Positions 51,535 to 64,000 of a stretch of DNA of 64,000 nucleotides are shown here, in pieces. The DNA lies in assembly GCA_900239685.1 (NCBI GenBank), contig OENT01000068.1:184444-248443 (forward strand), in the 5' to 3' direction. Numbering within the stretch: the first letter of the stretch is position 1; the number at the start of each line of letters is the position of its first letter. The position numbers were made by a program, and so were the translations under genes. Source of the DNA: Rotaria macrura (taxonomy: Eukaryota > Rotifera > Eurotatoria > Philodinida > Philodinidae). The notes under the pieces are model-generated. The model was not told the DNA's origin and searched no databases. It saw only the letters and a list, made by a program, of their open reading frames with translations.

Positions 51535-53829
51535 ATGTGTCGCGCACGGGCACATACCCGCATTCATTAACAATTTTTACGTTTGATCAAGTCGAGTCAA
51601 GTCTCAGTCCGGACCGAAACTCGACTAATGACAAGGACATATAGTCACTTAAACGAGAATGTGATTACAAGGACATTATGCTCATCAACAAACATAAGAC
51701 AGTGTGTATGTGAACACCTGATAATGATAATGATGATGTAAAACAAAATGACGCAGTCCCTGTTCTTTTTTCTTATGGCAAAATTACCAACGAAAAAAGT
51801 AGCCAATCTAACGAAACTTTTAAAAGAAGATAAAAGAGAAGTTGAAACTAAAAAACTTACCCATCCGGGGGGCGAACTGTGAGGCAGTGATTTTTGGTTC
51901 TTGTTATTGGGGTCAAATGTAATAGTTAAAAATCAGCGTGTACTCGCGGTTTTCTCCTTTCTTGTTCTCGATTTTCTCGTACTCAGTTAGTGGTCGTTGT
52001 CGAAGGATAAATGCTGCGTAACATTTGTGCGCTATGCTCAGCGCATCCAATTTTTCCTCCGTGATAGTGTGTTGCTGATTCTACTCGTCCAACGACACCA
52101 ACGCAGCATATGTATTGTAGTACGTGTACGTGTGTGCCGGTTATGATGTTAGTCGACGTTGTCAGTAGTAGAGTGCGTTGCGCGAACGATTTTGCTTATT
52201 CTTTTCTTTTCTTTCTTTCTTTCTTCTTTACACCATTGCCGTCGCGCCACTATCGACCGCCTTCTTCTCTCGTTTTTTTTTCTTTTCTTTTTCTTTCTTT
52301 CTCGTTTTTTTTGCGTGTATATATGGTGTGTGCAATAATGCCCATGAACCGATGACCATGTACATATTGCAGCAGTTACAGCAGTGCAGATGAGAGAGAA
52401 AGAGCGAAATAACGCAACGCGCGCAACTATCACCATTGTTTCGCCGCCTTCTTTTATTTCTTTCTTCTTTTTTTTTCTTTTACACTCTATCCCTCTCCAT
52501 ATATATATGTACACGTATATGTTCACCCATAAGACGACGTCGTCGACAAGAAGAAAAAGATGAGCTACTTGCACATAGGCAAGCTAGTAAATGCGCGCGC
52601 GCACTTTGCGTCAACGTCGTCACCGTCAAAAAAAGCAATTACAGCTCGCTCAGAAGAAAGAGAAAGCTATTTTCTCGTTTTGCCTGTATATGTATATATA
52701 TATATATATATATGTGCAATGATGTGATAGTTACATCGATGCTTTGCCTTTTTGCTACTATTTGCTTGTGAACAGATCAACATTTTGCATTATTTCTTTT
52801 TTTTTCTCTCTCTCTCTACCTCTTTCTTTCCTCATCTATGTATATATATATATATATGTGTATACCCATATAAATATAGCATAAATACAAAAAAAAAGAA
52901 GAGAAACTCGACTGATTGTGTTGTAATCAATGAATGATCAACATCGATATGGTCATGTACTATTTACATTCATGTACAAGTTTTTCTTTCTCTTTGTGTC
53001 GTTCTTTTTAGTTTTCTTTTATCATGACAATGACTGTAGACATCTAGGTCATTTCATCTGTTCTTTCTTGTCGTCTGGGCTGACCATCAACTAAGCAACA
53101 TGTAGTCTGCCGTCAATGTGATCGAGAAGGCAAAACAATTGATGTAAATTTGACCGGTCAATCACTATAGTATTTAGTGACGAGACGATTGTTCATTTGC
53201 AATGTGCATAACCTTATTTACGAAGGGTACATACATATATATATATATGGTCAGACATACTCAATAAAATAGTTAAGTAAAATGCTCAAAACAGACATGT
53301 GCATTTATTGCTCGATCAATAGGAAGAGATTAATTGATACAAACTTATCTAACACACATATGTTTAGAGGCATAGAGAGAATAACAGACAATAACGAGTA
53401 TACGTTGGCATTGACCATCATAAAGATGATCTCTATTCATACAGTTTACATAATCGCACACACTCGTTACTTAACGAGCTACTAAATCTTACCATTTTTC
53501 TCGATAGATTTCTTTTGTCTTGTTTGTTCTGTTGTCGTTGGATCATCAGTGCTTAAATGCGTTGAATCATTGTCAACATCATCATTATTATTATCATCAT
53601 TTTCATTCTCTTCTTTATCTTCGTCATTTTCATTGTTATTATCATCAACATCAAGAAGATCATCAAGAGATTGAGGTGTTTTCATTATAGGAATATTATG
53701 ATCGATCATCATTGGAGAATTTTTATCGTCGATAGTTTCTTCAAATTCATTGTTTGATACGGGAGAATCGATTTTTCGTTTCGATTTCGATCGTAAATAT
53801 TTCTTTCGTTTAACTTCATATTCACTCAT
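46659..53829 (-). CDS. NR5A: NR5A-family nuclear receptor (FTZ-F1/SF-1/LRH-1 type)
   Basis: Shared exons: 50461..50595, 49376..50385, 49206..49328, 49114..49146, 48932..49045, 48762..48869, 48652..48697, 46659..46975. A first exon is either 53493..53829 (long form, 740 residues) or the split start 51861..51864 (short form, 629 residues). The DNA-binding domain starts [19 protein letters not shown] and has the NR5A P-box CESCKG, a second finger ([20 protein letters not shown]), and the NR5A-specific FTZ-F1 box [17 protein letters not shown] that lets these receptors bind extended half-sites as monomers. A long hinge rich in Ser, His, Asn and Pro includes VKSEPE, a possible sumoylation site. 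The ligand-binding domain follows ([34 protein letters not shown]) and ends with an AF-2 helix CLLGEML. NR5A factors control development and endocrine or moulting-type programmes. The last LBD exon carries a low-complexity insert with QQQQ. Confidence 0.92.
46976..48651 (-). other. Large LBD intron of NR5A (1.68 kb)
   Basis: Donor gtacag after YLVLFDP and acceptor attag before DVQGV. Around 47120-47215 there is a degenerate short repeat built on variants of gaaatcccatgaagtct. Nothing else is recognised. Confidence 0.7.
50596..51860 (-). other. Intron 1 of NR5A short form (1.27 kb)
   Basis: The region is more GC-rich than the rest of the window around 51050-51170 (repeated cgg/gcg) and holds an AT/GT microsatellite at 51502-51540. 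Overlapping frames on both strands are short, Arg/Ser/Thr-rich shadows. It may carry promoter or enhancer sequence for the short form. Confidence 0.6.
51861..51864 (-). other. Split-start coding end of NR5A short-form exon 1
   Basis: The first exon contributes only ATG plus one G before a strong gtaagt donor. Spliced to exon 50595 it gives [13 protein letters not shown] in the receptor frame. The upstream part would be 5' UTR within the CpG-bearing stretch to about 52.1 kb. Confidence 0.5.
51865..53492. promoter_or_regulatory. Presumed promoter region of NR5A short form / intron of long form
   Basis: About 1.6 kb with relatively many CpGs (51960-52150, 52390-52640), long T/C tracts (52196-52310, 52455-52490) and TA runs (52692-52713, 52837-52856). 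The plus-strand Phe/Ser-rich and minus-strand Lys/Arg-rich frames mirror the polypyrimidine tracts and are not counted as genes. Confidence 0.45.
53493..53829 (-). other. Long-form first coding exon of NR5A (acidic A/B region)
   Basis: ATG at 53829 opens 112 codons plus one base, ending at a gtaaga donor in phase 1, the phase needed to enter exon 50595 (codon GGT). The peptide starts with a basic block ([14 protein letters not shown]), then a highly acidic Asp/Glu/Asn-rich stretch (about residues 70-95), then [14 protein letters not shown]. The exon's 5' side has an acceptor (ttttttgcag, exon start 53867), and a further upstream donor (gtaagt at about 53944) suggests a 5' UTR exon. Assignment to NR5A rests on phase and proximity, not on sequence homology. 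Confidence 0.55.
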
Positions 53830-54088
53830 CTTGTCAAAAATAACATTCCCTACGAATAATTGTATGTCTGCAAAAAAGAAAATGAACATGAAACGATAGG
53901 CAATCTATTGATGCTGATAGAAGAAATAAATAATTCTACTTACGTAATAGTAAGATAACTTCAATAAATTTCAGCAATGAAATAGTAGAAATATTATTCA
54001 ATCATAATTCGTATTAATAATGAATTCATTTTAAATGGTCATTGACAATGGTCTGAAACAAGAAGAATTGATGGTCAAGGTCAGTTGA

Positions 54089-54168
54089 ATACATATATAT
54101 ATATATATATAAATATAAATATATAAATATATATATGTATACATATATATATATATATATATATATGC
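54089..54168. repeat. Compound AT-rich microsatellite
   Basis: About 80 bp of AT dinucleotides interrupted by aaat and gtatac units. It lies just upstream of the inferred NR5A long-form exons. Tyr/Ile-rich frames over it are artefacts. Confidence 0.95.
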
Positions 54169-57100
54169 ACGTATAAGATCGACAGTGGTAAAAAGACCTT
54201 GACAAAAGAGAAAGACCTTCGAATAACTGAAATGAATGACAATACAAGGTGATGATAGGTAACTTTTTAAGATAGTTTTCATATGAAAGATAATAATCAA
54301 TATTTTAAATATGAATAACTAATTTAGATTTAATACTGGAATGAAAAAAAATATATAGATATAAATAAACAAAAAAAAAACGAGCACTGCTAGAAATTTT
54401 CTATTGATTGGCTTGAAAATAATCAACCAATAGCACATAAGCTGCAACCCTCTGTCGCTAATAACTTTTAATAGCTACGTATTTTTAAATATTAGTCAAA
54501 ATGTATGAATATATCTCATTGTTCTCAGGCAATCGAAACATTATTAATCATTATGATCCTTTTCAATCATGTCATGCCTACACGATATTTACGATACGTG
54601 CGCAACCATTTCTTTTGCTTACAAAAAATGTTTGCTGTTACGAAGAACTGTTTAAATGATAAAATAGGATCACTTAGATAAATTACTAGATGAATTTAAA
54701 ACAAATCTACAAATTTATCTTGAAAATCCTTACTGGGAATTAATGGATTTAAAGAATATATATTGTTTCAGTCGAATTGTTCAAAATTTAACATAAATTC
54801 AGACATGCAACACACATAATTCATTACATTTAATATTTGACGAATGCTACAACATGAAAATTCGAAAATTCTCTTTTTCATTGTCATCATGTTAACAATC
54901 GAACACATCTACATATTATAATAGAGATAAATTATGAAGACAATCTATCCCGATGAGATTTTCTAGAAGAAAACATTATTCAGAATACAATTAAATAGAG
55001 TAGATAATAGTATGTAGGATACATCGCTAAATCAATTGACATATTCGGTTCACTTCGATGAAAATTAGTTAATAATTTCTAGCACACTGTATTATAGCGT
55101 GTTATAAGTTATGTATTATACAACTGACATTCTGAAATATGGCAGTACTTTCTAATAGCACAATTTAGTTCGTTGATGTAATCATGAGAAATATTTATAT
55201 GGTACTCTATCGAGCATCTGTTTTCGAAGACACAACGTCAATCAACATCGACATGGAACAAGACATTATTCTTATGACATTGGTAATAGGAACAGGTGTA
55301 TGAGATTTATTGATAGAGAACGAATAATGATATCAACTGAGAATAATTAACGAGATGATACAATAATTTAACAGATACAGATCACAAGAAGAAAAACTGC
55401 TTCGTCTAAAATTTGAATATTATAAAAAAAAATAAACATGTTCTCATGACCTACAAAGAAAGCAAGCCATCATTCATCAAACACTTTTATTGAAATATAG
55501 ATTGATAATAAAGTATATGTCGATGATTTACGATAAGTATTATTTATTGATTTGTATGAGTATTACAACAGTGTAACTTTGTGTTCTATTTCTAAATATC
55601 TTGATTGGATTAAATCTATCGAATTAGTCGAGTTTCATGAATATTCTCTCTCAAAATCTGAATGTGTTGGTATTGTAATCATCATCGAACAAATGTTTCT
55701 TCAATATTCTATTCTACATTACATAATCATCAAGATTCTCTTGTTCAAGCATGGAAACAACGAGATTAATTCATCAATTATCTTACAACAGAAAAAGTAA
55801 TCATCCAAGAAATTGAGCTACATAAACATCGTATGAAAATGCGATTAATAGCAATCGATTTTTTTACTAATAACTTTCACAGAACAATATTTCTATCGAC
55901 ATATCGATTATTTTGAACATCTTCTTTCGAAAAGCATTGATGTGACATTGTACTATGAATTTTCTATCATGTGTAACCAACGACAGATATTGTGATTGAT
56001 ACTTCGATTAAAAATTAGAATTGATCCATTGATTAATAGTGATATAATACTCGAAAGACAAGTGAATACATTTAGTCGTCATTAATTTAAAAATGAATGA
56101 GCAAACTTTAGAGAAATACCAAAATATTCTCTGTTACTCTACAATCTGCAACAGACTCGACTACATATTTGTGCTCTGATCTATCTAGAAAATCTGGTTT
56201 GGTCGACAATAGGTGTTAACGGGAAAGGTCGATTCTAAAATCTTTTTGGGTAAAGTGTTTAAGTAAAATGAATAGATTCTTACACAACTATAATAGTACG
56301 ATGTTTGAACACACGACATCTTGAAGCTCATCGTGTATATAAAGTACGCTAATATGGATTTGCAGAGAATAAATTAAAACTCTTTTCACAGCTAATATCA
56401 ACAATACGGTGTAGTCGCTTTATTGTTGATATCTTAAAACATAGAAATTGTAGTAAAAGTTAACATATAAAATGAAGTAGACATGACTCTAAAATAAGAT
56501 AATTAATTGTAATCAATTATTTGAATAATTTCATACGATAAATGATGAAAAATTTTTCAATTAGATGATAGCGACCGATTGATAGTTGACGTATGTGTTC
56601 AAATTTGATTTTTCATATGCTGCTGCCATCCTCATTCTTACATCCATATTTACATTGATTTCTAGTTATTATTGTATTCAAAACACATGAAAAGTCTATC
56701 TTTTTTGGGATGATGAGAAGCAAAATTACTTCAGAACAGTTTAAACGTATGAAAATTTAAATTAGTTGATGAACTCACTATCAAAGGTAGCTGTTCTTAA
56801 AATTACAGCAATATTTTCAACTAGTAGATCAGAATCATATAGTCAAGGTTCGATAAAATATGTATATCAATATGAACAATTTTTATTCTAATTTAGATAC
56901 AGCTCCGCAACATGGCCAGGGGTATACATTATATGGAATGAGTGAATAATTTCCTTGTGTTTTCCGGTGAGAGGCTGCAGAAAGAGGAAGAAAGGTTCAT
57001 GGTGTGATAGACACCGAGAGGGTAGCAATATAGAAAGTAATATAACTATAAAAGATATTCGATGTTACCTAATATGAATACTAGGAAGTCTTACGAGAAT

Positions 57101-59398
57101 ATTATCTACAGAAAAAACTACTGTAAATTTCTATGAGAGATCGACGTAGAAAGATTCACGAGTATGAGATCGTCTATATCGATTTACATCATGAAGGTAT
57201 CTGTTTAATAACTGATTTCTATTAGATCATCTTGTCGAATGTAAGACGACGTTTGCTAAAATGAAAAGAAATTATTTTGAAAAATACTATGCTTTTTTCA
57301 ATTTAGTATCATCTATAGAACATGTATATAAGGCATACATCTCCATTATCCTATTCTACTCACATGCCAAAGGGTCGCGCTATGTTCCTCTTTCGATATC
57401 ATATGAATTCATCAATGCATCTCTTGTATGTTCTAGATCAATTTTTTCAATTAGAAGCTAAGTAAACTTGAGATGCAGGTACTCATGAGAAACATGATAT
57501 TTTCTATCATTAAAATGTTTACCTTCAAATATTCATCTTTTAGTTTGTTCACTTGATTGGACTCGAGCTGATTGAATATTTTCATCTAGTAAAGTTTTTC
57601 TTTTCTCCAATGTCTATGATGTCTTGCCGCTCTGACATAGTTATATATCAATCCACGTTTGTTCTTCTCCAGTGTTTAGTTAGCATGAAGCATCGATACT
57701 TTCGATAGAACAATGAAAGCATTGCGAAGCTACTTTGAAAAGTTTCAAAAGTACTTTGCTTTCTTCTAGTAGTCTGGTGTGTATCTGATCAAGTCTGATT
57801 TGAGATGAAGCAATGCATAAAGAATTCGTCATTGACATTTTTCTTTTGCATGACTTTCATGTTGGTTCTGTAAAACGTTTTTAAGTTGATTTTTTGACCA
57901 CACAATGTAGAAATTCACAATTGAGCCGATGTCACAGTCGTGGATCAAATTTAGTCATATGAATGAGTAAGAACAATAACAATCAAGTTGATTTCAAGCG
58001 TCTTGGTTTCTTTATACGATGTCACTAATACAATTGTTTTATCAAATAAATTTCAGAAAGTACAGTCAGAACATTTTGGCACCATTAGAATCAATCAATA
58101 TTTGACGCATCATCATCTATATTATTGGACTTATTCGGAGCATCGGGAAACTTATTTCTACTTTAACAAATCGTGATATAGAAGAAATTATTCCGTTAAG
58201 AACTGTCATGCTTTATTCATTTCTCTACACTACATTTGTTGGTTAAATCTCCCTTCAACTACGAGTATGTGCTTACCAAAATCTACTGAGACAAACAATC
58301 TACAATTTTTTATTGATCCCTAGTATGTGAAATGACAATTACCAAGCTGATTTGAATTAATCGTCGTATTCTTGACCGCAGAATCAATTGATACTCGTAT
58401 TAATTTTTATTTTTTCGAATATCTTAAGAATAACTATACTCTACTTAAATATACTTTAAAAACTGTATTCTATTAGAAATGAAACCATGTAGAGGCATCC
58501 TAGAATAATCGTAGCTTCTATTTGCTAAATGTATATGTTGAATTTCAGAAGATTTCAGTAGAAGCCACCATAACTGAAGTTTTTACGGATAGATTCAGAA
58601 TCTTTCCAGTACTCCCATGTCATTAATATACTATGAACGAATGTGATTCGATGTATACATGACTATATGACAGCGAGGCGATGATTCTAACTCAAACGTA
58701 TCTGATAGTCTTCGCTTTCAAAAAACTGATGCATAAACTTTCGATTTCATGGACGCAGTTGTGCTATTTTATTTTATTTTCAATGAAAAAAGTTGAAAAA
58801 TTATGTTAGATGGCACAATCGTTTATTTCAATTGCGTTTTGGAAGATCAGAAAAAATGAATTAAAACTTCAACAGGAGAGAAAACAATGACAAATTTGAA
58901 TTGATCGAAAACCTTGCGTTCAATACGAATTTTGTTCATACATTAACAATCTATTTAAACTTTATCTGAGAGATTCTCAGAATCAGTCTATATATTGAAT
59001 GTTCTACGGCAGGATATTGTCGGCAACTAGAAAATGATGTGATTCTATAGGAAAAGTAAAACATTATTGAAGTTAATCATGTCTAATTTAAGAATGAAGA
59101 AGTGTCTATTGAAAAATGTTCGAATATAATTGTCTCCATGAAGTATGTTAAGTTAGTACAATAAATGACGATTCATACATTTTTAAAATAAAATTGTTTG
59201 GGTTTTAACAAACAGCTTACTGATTAGATTTGATGAACAACACTTTATTACTGTTACTGAAAAACTGGAACAAATTTTTCCAGTAGTGTTTTATGTCACT
59301 GAAAAAATGAACAGGAGATAGTGAAGAATGTTGGAAAAAAACTAAATAGACGTACATATGTTATCGAAGTCTGAATTTCAATTGTATACATTCTTTAG

Positions 59399-59690
59399 TT
59401 ACAAGTGGCGCTTATTATTTGGATTAGGGGTGGGACAACAGATGTGAAAAACGTTTCTAGTAATAATTTTGTAATGAATTAACAAAACTTGAACTCCATT
59501 GAAGATGATATTTTTTTTATTGCGGTCGATGTGACCAGCACGAAAAACTGTTTGTGAATCCTTGTGCTTGAAACAAAAAGATTTGAGCACACCTATGACA
59601 TTGAAGGGAACCCAACGAGGAAAAGGCGCATGTCTAGAATCCTCAATGCCTAAAAATCCAATGCTTGTCTGATCATGTTGGTTGGAATCT
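59399..59690 (-). pseudogene. Coding-like fragment of unknown origin
   Basis: An open stretch of about 95 codons between stops, without an ATG until 59590. The translation has a balanced composition unlike the poly-Phe or poly-Lys shadows elsewhere (for example SIGFLGIEDSRHAPFPRW, then VFRAGHIDRNKKN). I do not recognise the family and see no matching exons, so a decayed gene or transposon fragment is as likely as chance. Confidence 0.2.
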
Positions 59691-62600
59691 TAAGAGTACT
59701 AAGAAAAGTTTAGAAAAATATCAAAGAACACAATCCACCCTAAAGTAGGATATGAAGACATTATCTAGTATTCAAAGGGAAAACCAGGCAACCAGTTTAT
59801 TTTTTGTACGCTTAATAATATGTTTGAATGTTTTTACCGAATAAGAAAAATAATGATGAAAAATTAATTATATAAGGAAACGGCGAAAATTGTAGTCTAT
59901 AACATGCAGAATATAGAACTCTTCTAGCTAGTGCACATACACAGTACGTATCTTTTGATTTTGCTCTTTAGATGTATCCTTAACAACGAGAAATATTTTA
60001 GTTTGATTTACTATGATGCAATTTCTCTGTTAAATATTTTCACCATCTTCGTAACATAAGAGTGAACTTAATTTTGAATTAAGAGGTCCTAGCTACGACT
60101 ATAAACTTCTCTGAAAGATCGAAAACCTCACCGAATAGTTTACACAAAATCTACATCTCTTTTCACCAAAAGCACAACTATGCGCTTATTAAAATAGAGA
60201 ATTATGATTCACAATAAAATAACGTGGTCTAGAAACACGGTTATCTGCATGAACAACAAAGATCAATGTATGAGAATGATCACAGTAACATTACGAACCG
60301 ATTATATGCCAGATACCCGTTTATCCTGATGATTCCTCTACAGTTATTAAGAAAAAGTCACATACAATGCTACTACTACCACATTCACTAAAGCTTCACT
60401 CCCATCAAAGCTTAGTATTCCTATTCGTCGTCATTTCTACTTTTTGCAATGGGATCAACAATAACTTTAAAGCCATCGATGTTCGTATTGTTGCTTTTGC
60501 AACTGATTGGGACTCTTGATATGTCCTGTCACAGGCGTTTATGAAAAATTCATGAATATCTCTCTATGTGATCGCAAAGATATGCAAAAAATGAATTTAC
60601 TTACAGAGTAGCCAGTTTTACTTTTTATGCGATACCGGAATGTTTCTTTTCTATTTTTAAGATTCAATACATTTGTCTAGTAAACTTCTCAATCGAATTA
60701 TTTCTAAAAAATGGTAGCAGTGTTAATTGGGAATATCGAAGTTTTTATAACACTGATTGTAACTAAATCAAAGTTCGCCTATGATGGATTTATGACGATA
60801 AACATTGAATCTAAAGACCGACAAAATTTTTGGGCTTATGTCAAGTCCTCAAGTGATGATGTGAATATGGGTGTCGGTCTTTTTTTATTTTGGAGAGAAA
60901 CCCTATGAGACTAGTCATATTTTATAATGTCAACGACCGTGAACTTATTGCTTTCTTCCAAGTTTTCTACTGATTGAACTGCAATTGAACTTAAACAAAA
61001 AATCCAAGTACATAGATTATTTTCATCAGTCAATCGTATGCTTGAGCATTTTCTTTTTCTAAATAGATGGTTTAAAAAGAAAATGTTAATTTTTCTTAGG
61101 ACGAGAATTTATCTGAAAAATTCACTGTCTGCTGTGCCGTCAGAAGAAAAAATCTATACGACACTAAATAAATGAAAACATGATTGTAAAAAAGAGATGT
61201 GCACTGGAATGTCTCTGGTTAAACCCATTATTCCATATTGAAAAGCTTTAGAAATTGTATCTATGCGGAACAACATGTATGACTGATCAACAAATGTAAC
61301 AGAGTAGAAATTATCGAGTTTGTATTTGACATTCTGATAGATGCTTTATATTCATTCTTATGAATATGAACTTCGAAAACATCAATAGCATATTTGTTAT
61401 CTTGATTTTAGTTTTCCTTTTATATCATCCGTAGAAAATGTTCTGATTAGCATAGCATTAATTCTACTTAGCTTTCGTAATTCATCTATAGGTAAAAATA
61501 AATCGGACGCTCATGCTAACTCATAAAAAGTCATGGATAAGAAAAACAGCATTTGTGAAATCGACTGTTTTTTTTTCATCAATTAACATCGGGGAAAAGA
61601 CTCAGAGGATTTTTATTCGGTGGGCGACAATGCAAGAAAGAATAACTAAGTATAAAAAATCCTTGCATTACACAAAGATCATTTAAAAAATAATTCAGTT
61701 TCTCTACGACAATTAATGCAATCGATAATAAAAGTCAATGTTTTATTAAAAGACGCAATGATGATAAATCTTAAATTACACGATTATAGTGAACCATATA
61801 GTGTATGATAAAGTGATCGTGAGACATCTTTTCAAAACATCCGAAGCATATTGCTATAAGTAAGAAAAACGTTACGAATCGGACAAATAAATTTACACTC
61901 TTGATATCGTGAAGGATTCTCTACAGCCATTCTACATACAACTTGATCCAGAACTTCAATTTAATTCTATGTTTTAAAATAGTTAACAGAAAATGTACTA
62001 GTTTTTACTTAGCATAAGAGATCTTATTTTTATTAAAAAAATGTAAAGTTTCAAACGAAAAGTAAACTTAGGATCAAAGGAATATTAAACATGATAAACA
62101 TTCAAAAAATGAAGAGCACACTACACACTTGACAGCATATGAAAAAGTAGTTCACCCACTAGTAATGACACTTGAGCAAATAGAACCATAACAGGTACAT
62201 AAACAATGATATGAAGATGTCAACAAAACCATCAACTCATGTATTCAATATTTCATCGTCCGTATTAGAAAATCTATCATTAGAATGTTTTATTGTAATA
62301 ACCATAATGCTCAACGAACGTATGTTAAATTAGAAATTTTAAGAAGCTGGCAAAGTAGTTAAAATCATTTATCTATCAAAACAGCATTACCTATCCAAAC
62401 GAAGACCGAACTAACTATATTCTATGCCACTATTACCGAACTTAAGCATGTTTCTGGGAGAATGCGTGTATAGGAAAAACAAGTATACATTGATAAAAAA
62501 TCTGGCTTCACTCGAACTCGACGCTTACGAACTTGAATATTTACAATTTGCGAAGATTTACGTTTAATAAAATGTAGTGAACTATTCTCATTATATACCT

Positions 62601-63910
62601 AATTGAGCTAGGAATGTGTATAAATCATATACGTTTTTTATTAAGAGAGCTACGAAGGCATTCAAAAAACTGACAATATTGTAAAACTCCATCTAAAACT
62701 GAATATTAATTGAGGTAACCTTCGAGGTTCAGTATTATCAACAACATTGTTCAGATTACATTTATACTTCTTAAGCAAATGTTGGCGCAGTCAAAATTCT
62801 CATTTTTACCGGTGACTTGACAATCTAATAGTATAATGTTCAAGAAAGAAGTAGCTATAAAATAACTATGCTTAAATTAGAGAATTCGTCGAAGGATATT
62901 TAAATGCTAGTCAGTGAAAACACAACGAAACCTATATACTATTTCACAATGTGGTAGCTTGAACATACTCAAGAATAGTTTTTAAAAGTAACATGCTTGA
63001 GTTTGCATCTATTTTTAAGTGTAGCAAAGACAAGGATCCTATATTGCAAGCTGTGAAAACTATATCGCAATATTTCTAGAAGAGATATTAACATTAGACG
63101 CTTATCATTTCTCATCTACACATATTCACAGTTCATATGTTTCTAATAGGAAAAAACAAAAAGAAGACATGGAAAATTTTTACCATACAGTTCTTAGAAT
63201 TGTTTCTTGACTATGGAGATAGGATGACAATACTAGTCTAAAATGAGCTAGAGAAAAGCTATTAATCGATTATGTACACAATTATTGAAAAAATTCAAGA
63301 ATCGTTTAGAAAAATTCACTAAAGATTTTACATTCAATTAAACTATTCAAACTTACATGATCATTATTGGTTCTGATCGTTTCTTGCCATACTCATAAAG
63401 CATGAGGTTTAGAAGTTATATTAAATTTTATGAAACATTAATAGAGTGCGTTTTACTTATATGTCTAGATTTACTCTATTTCTTCAATACGCACGAAAAA
63501 CATATCAATTGGAATCGAACTTCAACGTAGAATACAAAAGACTTAATCTGTAAGTACTTGCTCCACCACATGAAACTACCCGATATGACAAAACATTCGT
63601 AAAATTTTGCATTAGACTTTAACTCGATATAAAAAAGCAACCCATAATGTTGAAAAGTAAACACAGATTCTCTCTATTTTCGTTTACATCCGGTTTTTTC
63701 TATGAGAAGTTCATTGTATTTGCACGGTCTTCCCAATTGCGCTCTTTTCAACACAAGAGACGTCCACTGGCCTTTCTCAACGACTCTATTGAACTATCAT
63801 GTAGGAAAAGATGCTAGTGGATATATACCGACTAAGTTAATGATACTCGATTCAACCATTTTTTTAAGAAAGAATAACTTTTCTTTCTACCCAGGTCAAT
63901 CAGAACGATC

Positions 63911-63976
63911 CGTAAACGGTCGTAAACGATGCAATTTCGGTGATATACGATGGTCGTGGCGGTCGATCGTTTACGA
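63911..63976. repeat. Inverted repeat with an extra direct copy at the right edge
   Basis: The 11-mer tcgtaaacgat (63920-63930) is matched by its reverse complement at 63966-63976, and a further cgtaaacg copy sits at 63911-63918. The loop is 35 bp. It is close to the window end, so the full repeat may extend beyond it. Confidence 0.7.
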
Positions 63977-64000
63977 ATGATCGTATACGAGATTATCACG

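Larger units (their letters stand above)
53830..64000. other. 10-kb region without a supported gene
   Basis: AT-rich DNA to the right edge. I found no exon chain with coherent phases and no recognisable protein family. A few stretches read as broken coding-like sequence, for instance 55550-56220 on the plus strand and 59399-59690 on the minus strand. A slightly GC-richer patch lies at 56900-57040. Frames at 55552-55800, 57261-57461 and 60711-60908 are short and unrecognised. The leftmost part probably contains the 5' UTR and promoter of the NR5A long form. Confidence 0.5.

Noticed and set aside
52149-52574. Minus-strand ORF rich in Lys/Arg, and plus-strand Phe/Ser frames opposite
   Set aside because: Both mirror long T/C tracts; the composition is that of the repeat, not of a protein family.
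54031-54300. Tyr/Ile-rich ORFs on the minus strand
   Set aside because: Produced by the compound AT microsatellite at 54089-54168.
1-64000. Horizontal transfer, CRISPR, operon or prophage signals
   Set aside because: All recognised genes are intron-bearing metazoan families with composition like their surroundings; no repeat-spacer arrays or bacterial-style gene clusters were seen.

Overview
The window is AT-rich nuclear DNA of an invertebrate animal. The genes are intron-rich with GT-AG introns: mostly short (about 45-90 bp), with a second class of 1-3.4 kb. An innexin gap-junction gene, an NR5A/FTZ-F1 nuclear receptor and a KChIP-type calcium sensor rule out plants, fungi and prokaryotes. 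AT-rich composition, very short introns and frequent CGA/CGT arginine codons suggest a rotifer, perhaps a bdelloid with an expanded genome. That taxonomic call is inference from codon style and gene family, not proof. No bacterial-type operons, CRISPR arrays, rRNA or convincing tRNA genes were seen.

Layout. (1) 1-1001, minus: 5' end of an INPP5A-type inositol-polyphosphate 5-phosphatase, cut by the left edge, with a small two-exon plus-strand gene (243-726) nested in its second intron. (2) 3193-10747, minus: complete WDR44 (Rab11-binding WD40 protein), 10 exons, 870 codons. (3) 10748-15766: about 5 kb without a recognised gene, apart from one unusually long unassigned ORF (14447-14893). (4) 15767-24805, minus: puromycin-sensitive aminopeptidase (M1 family), 15 exons including two microexons that carry active-site motifs; its 3 kb intron holds a MITE-like element. 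(5) 25184-29648, plus: AGBL4/CCP6 tubulin deglutamylase, 11 exons, head to head with the aminopeptidase across a 378-bp spacer. (6) 29649-36108: 6.5 kb without a gene, rich in microsatellites and polypyrimidine. (7) 36109-37619, plus: innexin, 4 exons. (8) 41034-45775, plus: KChIP-like EF-hand protein with two candidate first exons. (9) 46659-53829, minus: NR5A nuclear receptor with two candidate first exons (a long form and a split-start short form). (10) 53830-64000: about 10 kb with no gene I can support.

For the five genes that lie entirely inside the window (WDR44, aminopeptidase, CCP6, KChIP, NR5A) I read splice sites base by base. The summed exon lengths are divisible by three and the reading frame crosses every junction. 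The innexin passes the same test, but its 3' end has two valid readings.

The genes are not a pathway cluster. Several fit neuronal or secretory cell biology (innexin, KChIP, CCP6, INPP5A, WDR44), but co-location looks ordinary. The points worth a second look are alternative first exons, microexons across the aminopeptidase active site, the nested antisense gene, the innexin C-terminal switch and the MITE-like element. I did not find a new biological system.
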